From Pseudomonadota bacterium (lineage in GTDB: Bacteria > Pseudomonadota > Gammaproteobacteria > Xanthomonadales > Xanthomonadaceae): a stretch of 64,000 nucleotides of DNA. Both the position numbers and the translations under genes were made by a program. Positions 18,941-28,305 of the stretch are shown here, piece by piece (positions within the stretch are counted from its first letter, which is position 1; every line of letters begins with the position of its first letter). Where the stretch lies: the NCBI GenBank assembly GCA_018242445.1, contig JAFEBW010000016.1, positions 1-64,000 on the forward strand, given 5' to 3'. The notes under the pieces are model-generated. The model searched no databases. It was not told the DNA's origin and worked only from the letters and a program-made list of their open reading frames with translations.

Positions 18941-19237
18941 ATGAACACGACGTCGCGGCCCCTCCTGTTGAGTCAGCTCACCCTCGCGCTGGACGCACTG
19001 AACAGCGCGGGCGGCGATTACGAAGCCTGTTGCCAATACGTCTGGCGTCTGGTCGGCGTGATCGATCCGGCGTTGGCGGCGGCGGTGCGCGCATTGTGGC
19101 CGGACGAAGCACTGGCGGCGCGTTGGATGTGTACCCCGCGCCACCATGGCAAGACGCCGGCGGATTGGGTCGCGGTGGGTTGCAGTGAGGAGGTTATGGC
19201 GATGCTCGTTCGCACCCAACATGGTGTGGGTGCTTGA
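18941..19237 (+). CDS. Small protein resembling an Xre/MbcA/ParS toxin-binding domain
   Basis: A 98-residue protein. The C-terminal half (LWPDEALAARWMCTP ... GKTPADWVAVGCSEEVMAMLVRTQHG) resembles the antitoxin Xre/MbcA/ParS C-terminal domain, but there is no HTH region and no RES-type toxin beside it. It lies between the sigma/hypothetical genes and the KfrA-like gene (convergent, 44 bp). It could be an orphan antitoxin of the transposon, or the counterpart of the small TnpC regulator described for Tn4652. The assignment is tentative. Confidence 0.55.
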   Translation: MNTTSRPLLLSQLTLALDALNSAGGDYEACCQYVWRLVGVIDPALAAAVRALWPDEALAARWMCTPRHHGKTPADWVAVGCSEEVMAMLVRTQHGVGA

Positions 19238-19281
19238 CGCGTGCTGACCGTAGCAAAGGACCGACGTGCTCTTCTTCTCAC

Positions 19282-20340
19282 CTAAGATCCGAGACCAGCA
19301 AGGCGCGCCATTGATTCGGCCGGATCCCATTTGGCGAATAGCGCCTCCAAGGCGGTGAGCCGCGCATTTCCGGCCACTGTTTTTTTTTCCGCGTCCGCCC
19401 TGGCTTGGCGCTCCAGGTGCAATTCGTCCCGCAGCTTGGCCGCTGCACTCCGGGCGTCCTGTAGCGCTTGGAGATCTTGTGACCAACGCGCCCTGAGCAC
19501 TTGCAGTTCGTCGCGAACCGGCGTCAGCGCGTCCAATTCGTCCTTGCGCTGGCGCCCGACGTCGACCGCCGCCTGAAGTTCTTTTTTCAGATTTCCGACC
19601 TGTTCGGTCAACCGCGCCGCCTCACCGTTGAGCTGCACCAGTTCGTGATTCTTGCCGGTCACCGCCTCCTGGGCTGCGCGCAATTCAACCTGCAGGCCCT
19701 GCACCTGGTGCTCGTGCCGGCGATGCTCCTGATCACGCTGTTCCTTGGCCGCGGTCCGAAAGTGTTCCAGCGCCTCGCGTGCCTGCTCGTGTTTCTGCTC
19801 GATCGAGGCGGCGTGGGCTTCCTGCTCGGCCACCCGTGCAATGAGCCCTGCCACGCGCTCTTCGAGTTGTGAGGCCGCGACCCGTGCATCCTGCAGGCTC
19901 GCCAGCGTCGTCGCATGCGCGTCGCGCTCGCCGGCCAACGTGACCTCGGTGCGTTGCAGTTGACCGCTCAGTGCGGCGTTTTCGCGCGTCTGTTGATCGA
20001 GCGCGTCGGTGCGCTCCTTCAATCGGGCTTCGAACCCTGTCTTGGCCTCGGTGATCTGCGCATCGGCTTCGGTATGCAGCCGTTCGGCGAGTCGGCCGAC
20101 CAGGTCCTGCAAGGCGTCACTGATCGCGACCTTGGCGCCGGTGCCGGCACCGTCTTCGTCCTCCAGTTCCTTGAGGTAGCGGTGGATCGTGGTCTTGGAT
20201 CCGGTATTTCCCAAGGCCACACGCACCGCGTCCACCGAAGGCCGCTTGCCCTGGGCGAGAAGGCTCGCTCGTGCCTTCTGGACATCGCTTTTGTACAAGC
20301 CGCCGCGTGCCAAGGACCTTCTCCTACGATTACGTAACAT
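19282..20340 (-). CDS. KfrA/TnpT-like DNA-binding coiled-coil protein
   Basis: A 352-residue protein. The N-terminal KfrA-type DNA-binding region (SDVQKARASLLAQGKRPSV ... KTTIHRYLKELED, about residues 17-60) is followed by roughly 250 residues of Gln/Glu/Ala/Arg-rich coiled coil and a short conserved tail WDPAE. ATG 20340 was chosen because it precedes the DNA-binding region and faces the AT-rich intergenic site. Divergent from the tyrosine recombinase, the arrangement of TnpT and TnpS in Tn4651, where TnpT assists cointegrate resolution. Confidence 0.8.
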   Translation of the reverse strand: MLRNRRRRSLARGGLYKSDVQKARASLLAQGKRPSVDAVRVALGNTGSKTTIHRYLKELEDEDGAGTGAKVAISDALQDLVGRLAERLHTEADAQITEAKTGFEARLKERTDALDQQTRENAALSGQLQRTEVTLAGERDAHATTLASLQDARVAASQLEERVAGLIARVAEQEAHAASIEQKHEQAREALEHFRTAAKEQRDQEHRRHEHQVQGLQVELRAAQEAVTGKNHELVQLNGEAARLTEQVGNLKKELQAAVDVGRQRKDELDALTPVRDELQVLRARWSQDLQALQDARSAAAKLRDELHLERQARADAEKKTVAGNARLTALEALFAKWDPAESMARLAGLGS

Positions 20341-20364
20341 ATTACATACCATGTATTTACGTAA
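20330..20364. promoter_or_regulatory. Paired TTACGTAA palindromes, candidate KfrA/TnpT operator
   Basis: Two identical TTACGTAA palindromes (20330-20337 and 20357-20364), centres 27 bp apart, flank a TACAT-ACC-ATGTA dyad (20343-20355) in a markedly AT-rich stretch overlapping the start of the KfrA-like gene. KfrA-type proteins bind their own promoter, so this is a likely autoregulatory operator or a helper-protein arm of the resolution site. Confidence 0.55.
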
Positions 20365-20406
20365 TATACAACATGAACTCGGTTCCGGCCTTGCACGTAA
20401 ACCTAT

Positions 20407-20433
20407 GGCGTGATAATAGTGCGATATCACGCC
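20407..20433. other. Candidate recombination core site (rst-like)
   Basis: A perfect 9-bp inverted repeat, GGCGTGATA (20407-20415) and TATCACGCC (20425-20433), with a 9-bp asymmetric centre, lies 22 bp before the tyrosine recombinase start. Inverted arms around a short asymmetric spacer is the layout of tyrosine-recombinase core sites, including the rst site between tnpS and tnpT of Tn4651. An operator for the recombinase gene is the alternative. Confidence 0.5.
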
Positions 20434-20455
20434 TAGACTGCTGGAAGAGAAACCG

Positions 20456-21814
20456 ATGGCGACACCGACCGTACATTCCCGCCCGCGCATCGACGCCAGC
20501 CCAGAACTGTTGGTGTCATCAATCCCGCCGGCGGAAGGTTCGATGCGCACCTTGGACGAGTACCTCGAGGCCGCGGCCCGAGAGAACACGCGCCGCAGCT
20601 ATGCGAATGCCGTGCGACATTTCGAGGATGCCGGCGGATTGCTGCCCGCAACCGGGGAGGCGGTGGCCCGCTACCTGGCTCAGCAGGGCGGCGTACTGTC
20701 GAACAACACGTTGCGCCAGCGTGTGGCCGCGCTGGGCCGTTGGCATGCCGACCACGGGTTTGTCGATCCCACGCGCGATGCTTTGGTGCGTCAGACGCTC
20801 AAGGGCATCCGCGCCGTCCACGGCACGAAGGAGAAGCAGGCCGCGCCGTTGCTGCTCCAGCAGATCGAGCAGGTGGTCGATTCCCTGTGCGAACGGGCCG
20901 CCGCCGCCCAGGCATGCGGCGACGCCGGCGCGCAGCGTCGCCTCGCGCGCGATCGCGCGCTGTTGTTGCTCGGCTTCTGGCGCGCCTTCCGCGGCGACGA
21001 GCTGGTCCGGCTCGAGGCGCAACACGTCAAGCTCGCTCCCGGCGAGGGCATGGAGCTGCACTTGCCTCGCACCAAGGCTGACCGCCAGAACACCGGCACC
21101 ACCTGGAAGGTGCCGGCACTTTCGCGCCTGTGTCCGGTCGAGGCCATGCAGGCCTGGCTGCACGTGTCGGGAGTGAGCAGCGGACCGGTCTTTCGGCAGG
21201 TCGGTCGCTGGGGTGACATCGGTAGGCGCGGCTTGCACCCAAACAGCATTCCGAAGCTGCTGCGCTCAATCCTTGCCGCTGGCGGACTTGCCGAGACGAA
21301 ACAGTTCAGCGGCCATTCGCTGCGGCGCGGCCTGGCCGGATGGGCCCACGCCAACGGCTGGGACGTGAAGAACCTCATGGCGTACGTTGGTTGGCGCGAT
21401 CTGCGCTCGGCGATGCGCTACATCGACGTCGATCCGTTTGCGCGCGAGCGGCTGGAAGCCGGGCTCGCTTCCGCCGCCCCGATTGTGGTGCGCCCGACGT
21501 TCGGCCCCAATGCGCCACCGCCGCGGCGCGCGCTTGAGCTGCGGCTGTTGCTGTCCCCCTTTGTGGGTAAGGCAGGTCTGAAAGGCGCGCGTCGCCACAT
21601 TGAGGAAATCTGCCTGGCTCGCCACGGCGGCCGACCGCTCGGGGAGGATGGAACCCGCTACGCGCTCTGGCTCGACGAGGGCGATATCGAAGGCACGGGA
21701 TTCGAGGAAAGGATCGCCGAGTTACTCGACGAGTTGCACCGGATTGCCGACAACCACAGCTGCTACCTCGAAGCAACGCTGTCGGACCCGCAATCGCGTG
21801 AACGATGGGATTGA
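20456..21814 (+). CDS. Tyrosine recombinase, TnpS-like cointegrate resolvase
   Basis: A 452-residue site-specific recombinase. A SAM-like N-terminal domain (about residues 25-105, with NTRRSYANAVRHF) precedes the catalytic domain with Arg in FWRAFRGDEL, HSLRRG, a second GW segment and the Tyr in RSAMRYID. About 100 residues of arginine-rich extension follow the catalytic domain. Position upstream of tnpA and divergent from a KfrA-like gene matches TnpS of Tn4651/Tn5041-type elements. Resolution of cointegrates is the inferred role. Confidence 0.85.
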   Translation: MATPTVHSRPRIDASPELLVSSIPPAEGSMRTLDEYLEAAARENTRRSYANAVRHFEDAGGLLPATGEAVARYLAQQGGVLSNNTLRQRVAALGRWHADHGFVDPTRDALVRQTLKGIRAVHGTKEKQAAPLLLQQIEQVVDSLCERAAAAQACGDAGAQRRLARDRALLLLGFWRAFRGDELVRLEAQHVKLAPGEGMELHLPRTKADRQNTGTTWKVPALSRLCPVEAMQAWLHVSGVSSGPVFRQVGRWGDIGRRGLHPNSIPKLLRSILAAGGLAETKQFSGHSLRRGLAGWAHANGWDVKNLMAYVGWRDLRSAMRYIDVDPFARERLEAGLASAAPIVVRPTFGPNAPPPRRALELRLLLSPFVGKAGLKGARRHIEEICLARHGGRPLGEDGTRYALWLDEGDIEGTGFEERIAELLDELHRIADNHSCYLEATLSDPQSRERWD

Positions 21815-21862
21815 CCGCCCGCACCGGCATCGCCGCTTCGTCCACCATCGATCGACGCCTAC

Positions 21863-24800
21863 ATGACCGCTCAGCCAGAGACCGCGTACCCGCGGCTTAA
21901 GCCTGACCCTACGCCCGCTGAACTTGAGCGCGTCTACGCGCCCACGGCCATCGAAATGGCTTTCGTGAACAACTGCGCGAGTCGCCCGGTCGCCCGGCTG
22001 GCGGTGCTGCTTCATCTGAAGACCTTCCAGCGGCTGGGTTATTTCATCCTCATCAAGGACATCCCCGAACGAATCCAGCGTTACGTCGCACAACGCGCCG
22101 GATGGACACGCCACCAGCAATCCGGTCGGTTGGAAGGCTACGACGCCTCGGGTTCCAAACGAATCCACCTAGCCAAGATCCGGGTCTTTCTCAACGTCAA
22201 ACCGATGACCCCGCTGGGACGCACTTGGCTGCGCGGCCAGGCTGTTGAGCTGTGCCAGACCTTCCATATCGTGCCCGACCTGATCAACGCGATGCTCGAC
22301 CGGCTCGTACACGACCGCTGGGAACTACCGGGGCTTTCAACGCTGGAGGCGATCGCGATCGGCGTGCGCGAAGAAGTGCACAACGGCTATTTGTCGCAGA
22401 TCACCGACGCGCTGAGCCCGGAGGCCCGTAAGCGCATCGATGCGCTGCTACTCGCGAGCGCTGCCGGACTTTCGGGATGGAACCAGCTCAAGCGTGAATC
22501 ACGCCGTCCGACCCACAAGCAAGTGCGCGCTTTCCTGCACCACGTGGCCGAGTTGCAGCAGGTCGCCGACCTGATGCCGCCGATCGATCTGCCGGCGGCC
22601 AAGCAGCGCTATTTCCACAGCTACGCACGATCGCTCGACGTCTCGGATATCCGTGAGTTGCAGCCGGTGAAGCGGTATGCGCTCGCGGCGATCCATGTCC
22701 AGGCCCAGCGTGCGCGAGCCCAAGACGATGTCGCCGAGATATTCATTAAGCTCATGCGCGCTCTGGAAAACACAGCCAGCCAACGCCTGCTCGCGCATCA
22801 GCTCGAACACACCCAGCGGGCCGACCAGCTGATCTCCCAACTACGCGACATCATCGATGCGTACGCGATCGATGGCACCGATACCGAACGCATGGACGCG
22901 ATCGCCGGGACGCTGACCGCCGAGCCGGAGGTTTTGCGCGATGCCTGTGACGCTCATCTGGCGTTTGCGGGCAAGAATTTCATACCGTTCCTGCTCAAGC
23001 CCTATGCTGTCCAGCGCGCGCTTTTGTACAGCGCTATCGACTTGATGATGTTGCAGTCGAGCACCAGCGACAAGCAGGTGGTCCGGCTGATTGGCATCCT
23101 GCAGGCAAACCGTCAGGTACGCAGCGAATACATCAATCCCGCTGCGTGGGGCATCGACACCGAAAGGGACCTGGATTGGCTCACGGATCTGTGGCGTCGA
23201 CATGTCATCCCGAAAAAGGGTTCGCCGCAGGCGGGGCTACTGCACCGAAAGTACCTGGAACTGGCGGTGTTGTTCCTGGTGCAGAAGGAAATCAAGTCGG
23301 GCGACCTGTACGTGCGCGATGCCGACACCTTCATCGACCCACGCGAACAGCTGGTCGATGATGAAACCCTCGACCGTGAATTGCCGATTTACGAGGAAGT
23401 CAGCGGCGTGCCGACTGACGGCAAGCAAGCTGTGGCGCTGTTGCGTAAGCAACTCACGCGGCTGGCCCGCCAGGTTGACAAGCGTTTTCGCAAGAATCCC
23501 GGGGCGCGCATGGTCGATGGCAAGCTGGTGATCAGCCGCCTGACGTCTCCGAAGCCGTCCGAAGAACTAAAGCTGCTGGATCAGAAGCTCAACGAGCGCA
23601 TGCCCACAGCGAGCATCGTGGACGTGTTGATCGACACCGTGCGCTGGTTGAAGCTGCACAAGAAGTTCCGTCCGCTCTCGGGGACCGAGAGTCAAATCAG
23701 CGATTTGCTCGAGCGGGTCGTGACGCTGCTACTGTGCTACGGCTGCAACCTCGGTCCCACGCAAACCGCACGGTCGGTGAGGGGGCTTAGCCGCAAGCAG
23801 ATCGCTTGGCTCAATCTGAAGTATGTCGACGAACGGATCCTCGATGAGGCCAACCGCATCGTCATCAACGCCTACAACAAATACGCACTGCCAAACTTCT
23901 GGGGCGACGGCTCATCAGCTTCGGCCGATGGCACGCAATGGTCGGTCTACCCCAACAACCTGCAAACCGAATATCACATCCGCTACGGATCATGGGGCGG
24001 CATCGGCTACTACCATGTATCGGACAAGATGATCGCGCTGCATGCACGATTCACCACGTGCGGCAGCCACGAGTCGAACTACATTCTCGATGCGCTCCTG
24101 GAAAACGAATCGGACATCCAGCCCGACACCCTCCATGGGGATACGCACGCACAGGCGCTGCCGGTCTTCGCGCTGAGCTGGACGCTCGCCATCAAGCTCA
24201 TGCCGCGCATCCGCAACGTGGGCCGCCTGGCGTTCGCAAGGCCGGATAAGAAGGTCAAGTATCGGAACATCGATGCGCTCTTCACCGAGGTCATCGACTG
24301 GGACCTCATCGAAAAGCACTACCGCGACATCATGCGGGTCGTTGTCTCCGTCAAACTGGGCCTGATCAGCTCGTCCACTATCCTGCGCCGGCTCGGCACT
24401 CCCAGCCGTAAGAACAAGGTGTACTACGCGTTCCGCGAGCTGGGCAAGGCCGTCCGTACCTTGTTCCTGCTGCGCTATATTGACGATGAGGACCTGCGTC
24501 GGACCATCCATGCGGCGACCAACAACTCCGAGCAGCTTAACGGCTTCCTGCAGTGGGCCTTCTTTGGCGGCGATGCGATCATCGCGGAGAACCTGCGCGA
24601 TGATCAACGCAGGGTCGTGAAATACAATCAGCTGGTCGCCAACCTGGTGATCTTGTTCAACTGCGAACACATGACGAGGATCCTTGCAGACATGATCGAG
24701 AACGGAGAACTCATCACCCCCGAGCTGCTCGCCAAGCTGTCGCCGTTCCGGACCCAGCACATCAATCGTTTCGGCGACTACCAGCTTGACCTGGACCGCA

Positions 24801-24925
24801 AGCTGCTGCGGCTCGACTTCTCGCGCGTATTGAACCTGCAGCCGATCGTCGTTCCGGTGCCAGAAAAGGTGGCCACGCCCTTACGCAAAATGCCCAGGAA
24901 ACCTTCCCGGGAATCCGACTCTTGA
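21863..24925 (+). CDS. tnpA: Tn3-family transposase TnpA
   Basis: A 1,020-residue DDE transposase of normal family length, intact. The N-terminal DUF4158 region (about residues 10-170) starts with VYAPTAIEMAFVNN. The catalytic residues can be placed as D689 (in SADGTQW), D760 (in HGDTHAQ) and E890 (in NNSEQLNG), close to the Tn3 numbering. It catalyses replicative transposition at the terminal inverted repeats. It starts 48 bp after the recombinase and is probably co-transcribed with it. Confidence 0.95.
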   Translation: MTAQPETAYPRLKPDPTPAELERVYAPTAIEMAFVNNCASRPVARLAVLLHLKTFQRLGYFILIKDIPERIQRYVAQRAGWTRHQQSGRLEGYDASGSKRIHLAKIRVFLNVKPMTPLGRTWLRGQAVELCQTFHIVPDLINAMLDRLVHDRWELPGLSTLEAIAIGVREEVHNGYLSQITDALSPEARKRIDALLLASAAGLSGWNQLKRESRRPTHKQVRAFLHHVAELQQVADLMPPIDLPAAKQRYFHSYARSLDVSDIRELQPVKRYALAAIHVQAQRARAQDDVAEIFIKLMRALENTASQRLLAHQLEHTQRADQLISQLRDIIDAYAIDGTDTERMDAIAGTLTAEPEVLRDACDAHLAFAGKNFIPFLLKPYAVQRALLYSAIDLMMLQSSTSDKQVVRLIGILQANRQVRSEYINPAAWGIDTERDLDWLTDLWRRHVIPKKGSPQAGLLHRKYLELAVLFLVQKEIKSGDLYVRDADTFIDPREQLVDDETLDRELPIYEEVSGVPTDGKQAVALLRKQLTRLARQVDKRFRKNPGARMVDGKLVISRLTSPKPSEELKLLDQKLNERMPTASIVDVLIDTVRWLKLHKKFRPLSGTESQISDLLERVVTLLLCYGCNLGPTQTARSVRGLSRKQIAWLNLKYVDERILDEANRIVINAYNKYALPNFWGDGSSASADGTQWSVYPNNLQTEYHIRYGSWGGIGYYHVSDKMIALHARFTTCGSHESNYILDALLENESDIQPDTLHGDTHAQALPVFALSWTLAIKLMPRIRNVGRLAFARPDKKVKYRNIDALFTEVIDWDLIEKHYRDIMRVVVSVKLGLISSSTILRRLGTPSRKNKVYYAFRELGKAVRTLFLLRYIDDEDLRRTIHAATNNSEQLNGFLQWAFFGGDAIIAENLRDDQRRVVKYNQLVANLVILFNCEHMTRILADMIENGELITPELLAKLSPFRTQHINRFGDYQLDLDRKLLRLDFSRVLNLQPIVVPVPEKVATPLRKMPRKPSRESDS

Positions 24926-24974
24926 GCTTGACGGAAGCCAAGCTTTCGGACATCTGCTGGTGCCCACGGAGCAG

Positions 24975-25014
24975 CAAAGCGTAAGGAATGCGTTTCCGAG
25001 AAAAGTTCAGCAGG
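24975..25014. repeat. Candidate right terminal inverted repeat of the Tn3-family element
   Basis: About 50 bp after tnpA the minus strand reads TCGGAAAC then TTACGCTTTG, resembling the inner half of Tn3-family repeats (TTCGGAAAA ... TACGCTAAG). The outer half does not show the usual GGGG end and no second copy was found in the window, so the exact terminus is uncertain. Confidence 0.35.
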
Positions 25015-25122
25015 GCAGAGGGTTAGAAGGGAAACGGCTGTTTTTCAGACGATTCCCTGCCGACCCTCGTGTCGGTGCAGGCCAGATGACCAGATCGGCG
25101 GCTTGCGGGATCAGGAGTTGGA

Positions 25123-25434
25123 TCAATGGATCGACGGGTCGAGCCTGCGCAAGGCATCGGCCGTGTTGATCGCGCCGGTGCGATCGATGTCCTCGCGGGT
25201 ATAGGTGCGGCCGGGCGAACCCGCGCATTCCACGGCGCGGTCGTTGTGCGGTTTGGGCGTGACCGAACGCACATGGGTTCCGGTCTCGCGCAGGCAGAAT
25301 GCATCGGCCTCCTTCTGGTCGGCCGCGGAGACCGTGGCGGCGGTTTTGCCTACGCTCACGGTGACACTTCCGGTCTGGGCGAAGGCGCTGCCGACGCACA
25401 GGACGAACAGTGCGGGAATCAGGATCTTGTTCAT
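25123..25434 (-). CDS. Small secreted hypothetical protein
   Basis: A 103-residue protein with a signal peptide (MNKILIPALFVLCVGSAFA). The mature part has two cysteines (AFCLRET, VECAGS) and a C-terminal PGRTYTREDIDRTGA...LDPSI segment. Not recognised beyond a general resemblance to small periplasmic proteins of xanthomonads. It is the first gene right of the transposon module and leads away from hutF by 107 bp on the same strand. Function unknown. Confidence 0.7.
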   Translation of the reverse strand: MNKILIPALFVLCVGSAFAQTGSVTVSVGKTAATVSAADQKEADAFCLRETGTHVRSVTPKPHNDRAVECAGSPGRTYTREDIDRTGAINTADALRRLDPSIH

Positions 25435-25541
25435 GGTCGTCTCCGGATGGGGTGGCGATCTTGGAAAAACCGCCCTCGCCTGACTTATACGCTGCCCCGC
25501 AGGATCCGGTAGATCCATCGGGCGATGCGTTCATGCGTCCG

Positions 25542-26936
25542 TCAGACGCCTGAACGCCCGTTCGCGTCGTCCCGCATGGCCCCTGCCAGACGTTGCACAC
25601 AGGCGCGGTAACGCGACGCGATGCGGTCTTCGTCGATGTGATGTCCGTTCTCCACCACGCGACGACCGGCGGCGACCACCTCACGCACCAGCGGGCGGTT
25701 GCCGCTGAAGATCCAGCTGTCGAGTACGTCGCCCTGCCCGCGCGCGGCCAGCTCGGGCGCGTTTTCATCGAGCACGATCCAGTCGGCCCGTCGACCGCAT
25801 TCGAGAGATCCGATCGGCACGCCGGTGGCGTCCGCTGCGCTGGATGCCACGGCGCGCAGCAAGGTTTCACCTACCGAAGGCGTGGACGCATCGGCAGCCA
25901 CGTTGCGGCTGCGGGTGCGCAGGCGCTGTCCGTATTCGAGCCAGCGCAGTTCCTCCACCGGCGACACGGAGATGTGCGAATCCGAACCGACGCCCCACGC
26001 GCCGCCCGCATCCAGGTAGTCGCGCAACGGGAACAAGCCATCGCCGAGGTTGGCCTCGGTGGTCGGGCAGATCGCCACGGTCGCGCCGCTGCGGGCGATG
26101 CCCTGCACTTCCGCGTCGTCCAGATGGGTGGCGTGCACCAGCGTCCAGTGCGCATCGACGTTCGCGTGATCGAGCAGCCAGCGCACCGGCCGCGCGCCGC
26201 GCACGGCCATGCAGTCATCCACCTCGGCGGTCTGCTCGGCGATGTGGACATGACGCGGGGTGTCGTCGGGCAAGGCCGCCAGCGTCGCCGCCATCGCCTC
26301 GGGCAGCACCGCGCGCAGGCTGTGGAAGGCCATGCCCACGCGCAGGCTGGCATCTTCCTCGCGCCGCAGGTCATCGAGCAGGCGCAGGAAGGCATCGACG
26401 TCGTGACCGAAGCGCGTTTGTCGCGACGACAGCGCACGCCCGTCGAAGCCTCCGCGCATGTACAGCACCGGCAGCAAGGTCAAGCCGATGCCGGCCTCGC
26501 GCGCGGCGGCGATGATGGCCCGCGACATCGCCGCCGGATCGGCATACGGCCGGCCATCGGGCGCGTGATGAAGGTAGTGGAATTCGCACACGTGCGTGTA
26601 GCCGGCACGCAGCATCTCGACATACAACTGCGCGGCGATGGCCTGCAGATCGTCGGGCGTGATGCGTTCGGCGAAGGCATACATCGTTTCGCGCCAACTC
26701 CAGAAGCTGTCCGCTGCGCCGCTGCGCCGCTCGGCCAGTCCCGCCATCGCGCGCTGGAAGGCATGCGAATGCAGGTTCGCCATGCCCGGCAGCACCCAGT
26801 GAGCGGTTGCCGGATCTGAATCGGTGTCAGCAGGCGCGGCCAGGCGCCCATCCGCGCCGCAGTCCAGAACCAGCGATCGCCAGCCATCCGGGCTCCACGC
26901 ATGCGCAGCGCGCAGATTCGTTTGCTTCATTGCCAT
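25542..26936 (-). CDS. hutF: Formimidoylglutamate deiminase HutF
   Basis: Amidohydrolase of 464 residues that hydrolyses N-formimidoyl-L-glutamate to N-formyl-L-glutamate and ammonia in histidine catabolism. The metal site is visible as NLHSHAF (about residues 54-60), HVCEFHYLHH, HIAEQTAEV, LVHATHL and GSDSHISVSPVEELR. The full family length is present. Divergent from hutI with 80 bp between them. The Met at codon 3 (MKQTN) may be the true start. Confidence 0.95.
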   Translation of the reverse strand: MAMKQTNLRAAHAWSPDGWRSLVLDCGADGRLAAPADTDSDPATAHWVLPGMANLHSHAFQRAMAGLAERRSGAADSFWSWRETMYAFAERITPDDLQAIAAQLYVEMLRAGYTHVCEFHYLHHAPDGRPYADPAAMSRAIIAAAREAGIGLTLLPVLYMRGGFDGRALSSRQTRFGHDVDAFLRLLDDLRREEDASLRVGMAFHSLRAVLPEAMAATLAALPDDTPRHVHIAEQTAEVDDCMAVRGARPVRWLLDHANVDAHWTLVHATHLDDAEVQGIARSGATVAICPTTEANLGDGLFPLRDYLDAGGAWGVGSDSHISVSPVEELRWLEYGQRLRTRSRNVAADASTPSVGETLLRAVASSAADATGVPIGSLECGRRADWIVLDENAPELAARGQGDVLDSWIFSGNRPLVREVVAAGRRVVENGHHIDEDRIASRYRACVQRLAGAMRDDANGRSGV

Positions 26937-27016
26937 GTGCGCAAGGGTAACGGCTGCGCGGGCGGGTCGCCAGCGCGGCTATCATGTCGGGATCCTGTCC
27001 AACGGAAGCCGGCACG

Positions 27017-28234
27017 ATGTCGAACCTCTGGGACGGCCTGCTGATCGATGCCCGCATCGCCACGCTCGCCGATGCGAGCGGCCATGGCCTGATCGAGCGC
27101 GGCGCCGTCGGCTGGCAGGACGGGCGTATCGTCTTCGTCGGCCCGATGGATGCGTTGCCGGGCGCGCCGGGCGCTTTGTCGCGCCACATCGAAGCCGTGG
27201 ATGGCGCGCTCGTCACGCCCGGCCTGATCGACTGCCACACCCACCTCGTGTTCGCCGGCGACCGCGCGCGCGAGTTCGAGATGCGCCTGCAGGGGGCCAG
27301 CTACGAGGCCATCGCCAAGGCCGGCGGCGGCATCGTCTCCAGCGTGCGCGCGGTACGCGAAGCCAGCGAGGAAGCACTGCTCGCGCAATCGCTGCCGCGC
27401 GCGCGCGCCTTGCTGCGCGATGGCGTGACCACGCTGGAGATCAAGTCCGGCTACGGGCTGGATCTGGACAGCGAGGCGAAGATGCTGCGCGTGGCGCGAC
27501 GCATCGGCACCGAGCTGGGCATCGGCGTGCGCACCACCTTCCTCGGCGCGCACGCCCTGCCGCCCGCATACGCCGGGCGCGCCGACGCATACATCGACCT
27601 CGTCTGCGAGCACATGCTGCCGGCCATCGCGCACGAAGGCCTGGCCGATGCCGTGGATGCGTTCTGCGAAGGGATCGGCTTCTCGCTCGCACAAACCCGC
27701 CGCGTGTTCGAGGCCGCGCATCGCCACGGATTGCCGGTGAAATTGCATGCCGAACAACTCAGCCACCTCGGCGGAGCAGCGCTGGCGGCCAGCTTCCATG
27801 CGTTGTCCGCCGACCATCTGGAATGGATCGACGAGGACGATGCCCGCGCGATGGGCGCGGCCGGCACGGTCGCGGTGCTGCTGCCGGGCGCGTTCGTGTG
27901 CCTGCGGGAAACGAAATTGCCGCCGATCGATGCCTTGCGCACGCACGGCGTGCCGATGGCCGTGGCCACCGACTGCAATCCCGGCACCTCGCCGCTGCTG
28001 TCGCTGCGGCTGGCGATGGCGCTGGCTTGCGCGCAGTTCCGTCTGACTCCCGAAGAAGCCCTGCGCGGGGCGACGGCGAACGCGGCCCGGGCCTTGGGAT
28101 TGCAAGATCGCGGCCGGCTAGCCGTTGGCCTGCGCGCCGATCTGCTCGTATGGGAAGCGCACGACCCGGCGCAACTGAGCTACTGGCTCGGCGGCGATCC
28201 GCCGCGGCGGGTGATCGTGGGCGGGGCTGGCTGA
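27017..28234 (+). CDS. hutI: Imidazolonepropionase HutI
   Basis: Amidohydrolase of 405 residues that opens imidazolonepropionate to formimidoylglutamate, the substrate of HutF encoded beside it. Metal and substrate motifs: [10 protein letters not shown] (about residues 74-83), [34 protein letters not shown] 27017 was chosen over the in-frame ATG 26984 because it gives the family N-terminus. The strong hairpin just downstream ends transcription. hutH, hutU and hutG are not in the window. Confidence 0.96.
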   Translation: MSNLWDGLLIDARIATLADASGHGLIERGAVGWQDGRIVFVGPMDALPGAPGALSRHIEAVDGALVTPGLIDCHTHLVFAGDRAREFEMRLQGASYEAIAKAGGGIVSSVRAVREASEEALLAQSLPRARALLRDGVTTLEIKSGYGLDLDSEAKMLRVARRIGTELGIGVRTTFLGAHALPPAYAGRADAYIDLVCEHMLPAIAHEGLADAVDAFCEGIGFSLAQTRRVFEAAHRHGLPVKLHAEQLSHLGGAALAASFHALSADHLEWIDEDDARAMGAAGTVAVLLPGAFVCLRETKLPPIDALRTHGVPMAVATDCNPGTSPLLSLRLAMALACAQFRLTPEEALRGATANAARALGLQDRGRLAVGLRADLLVWEAHDPAQLSYWLGGDPPRRVIVGGAG

Positions 28235-28251
28235 GCGCCCTGCCCTGCGGG

Positions 28252-28288
28252 GCAAGAAAAACCCCGCACGCGGCGGGGTTTTTCTTGC
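28252..28288. terminator. Strong bidirectional terminator between hutI and bTHX gene
   Basis: A perfect 16-bp stem, GCAAGAAAAACCCCGC (28252-28267) with its complement at 28273-28288, closes a 5-nt loop. The stem contains an A tract on one side and a T tract on the other, so it can terminate both converging genes. Confidence 0.93.
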
Positions 28289-28305
28289 ACGCAATCCGGG
28301 CGGAA

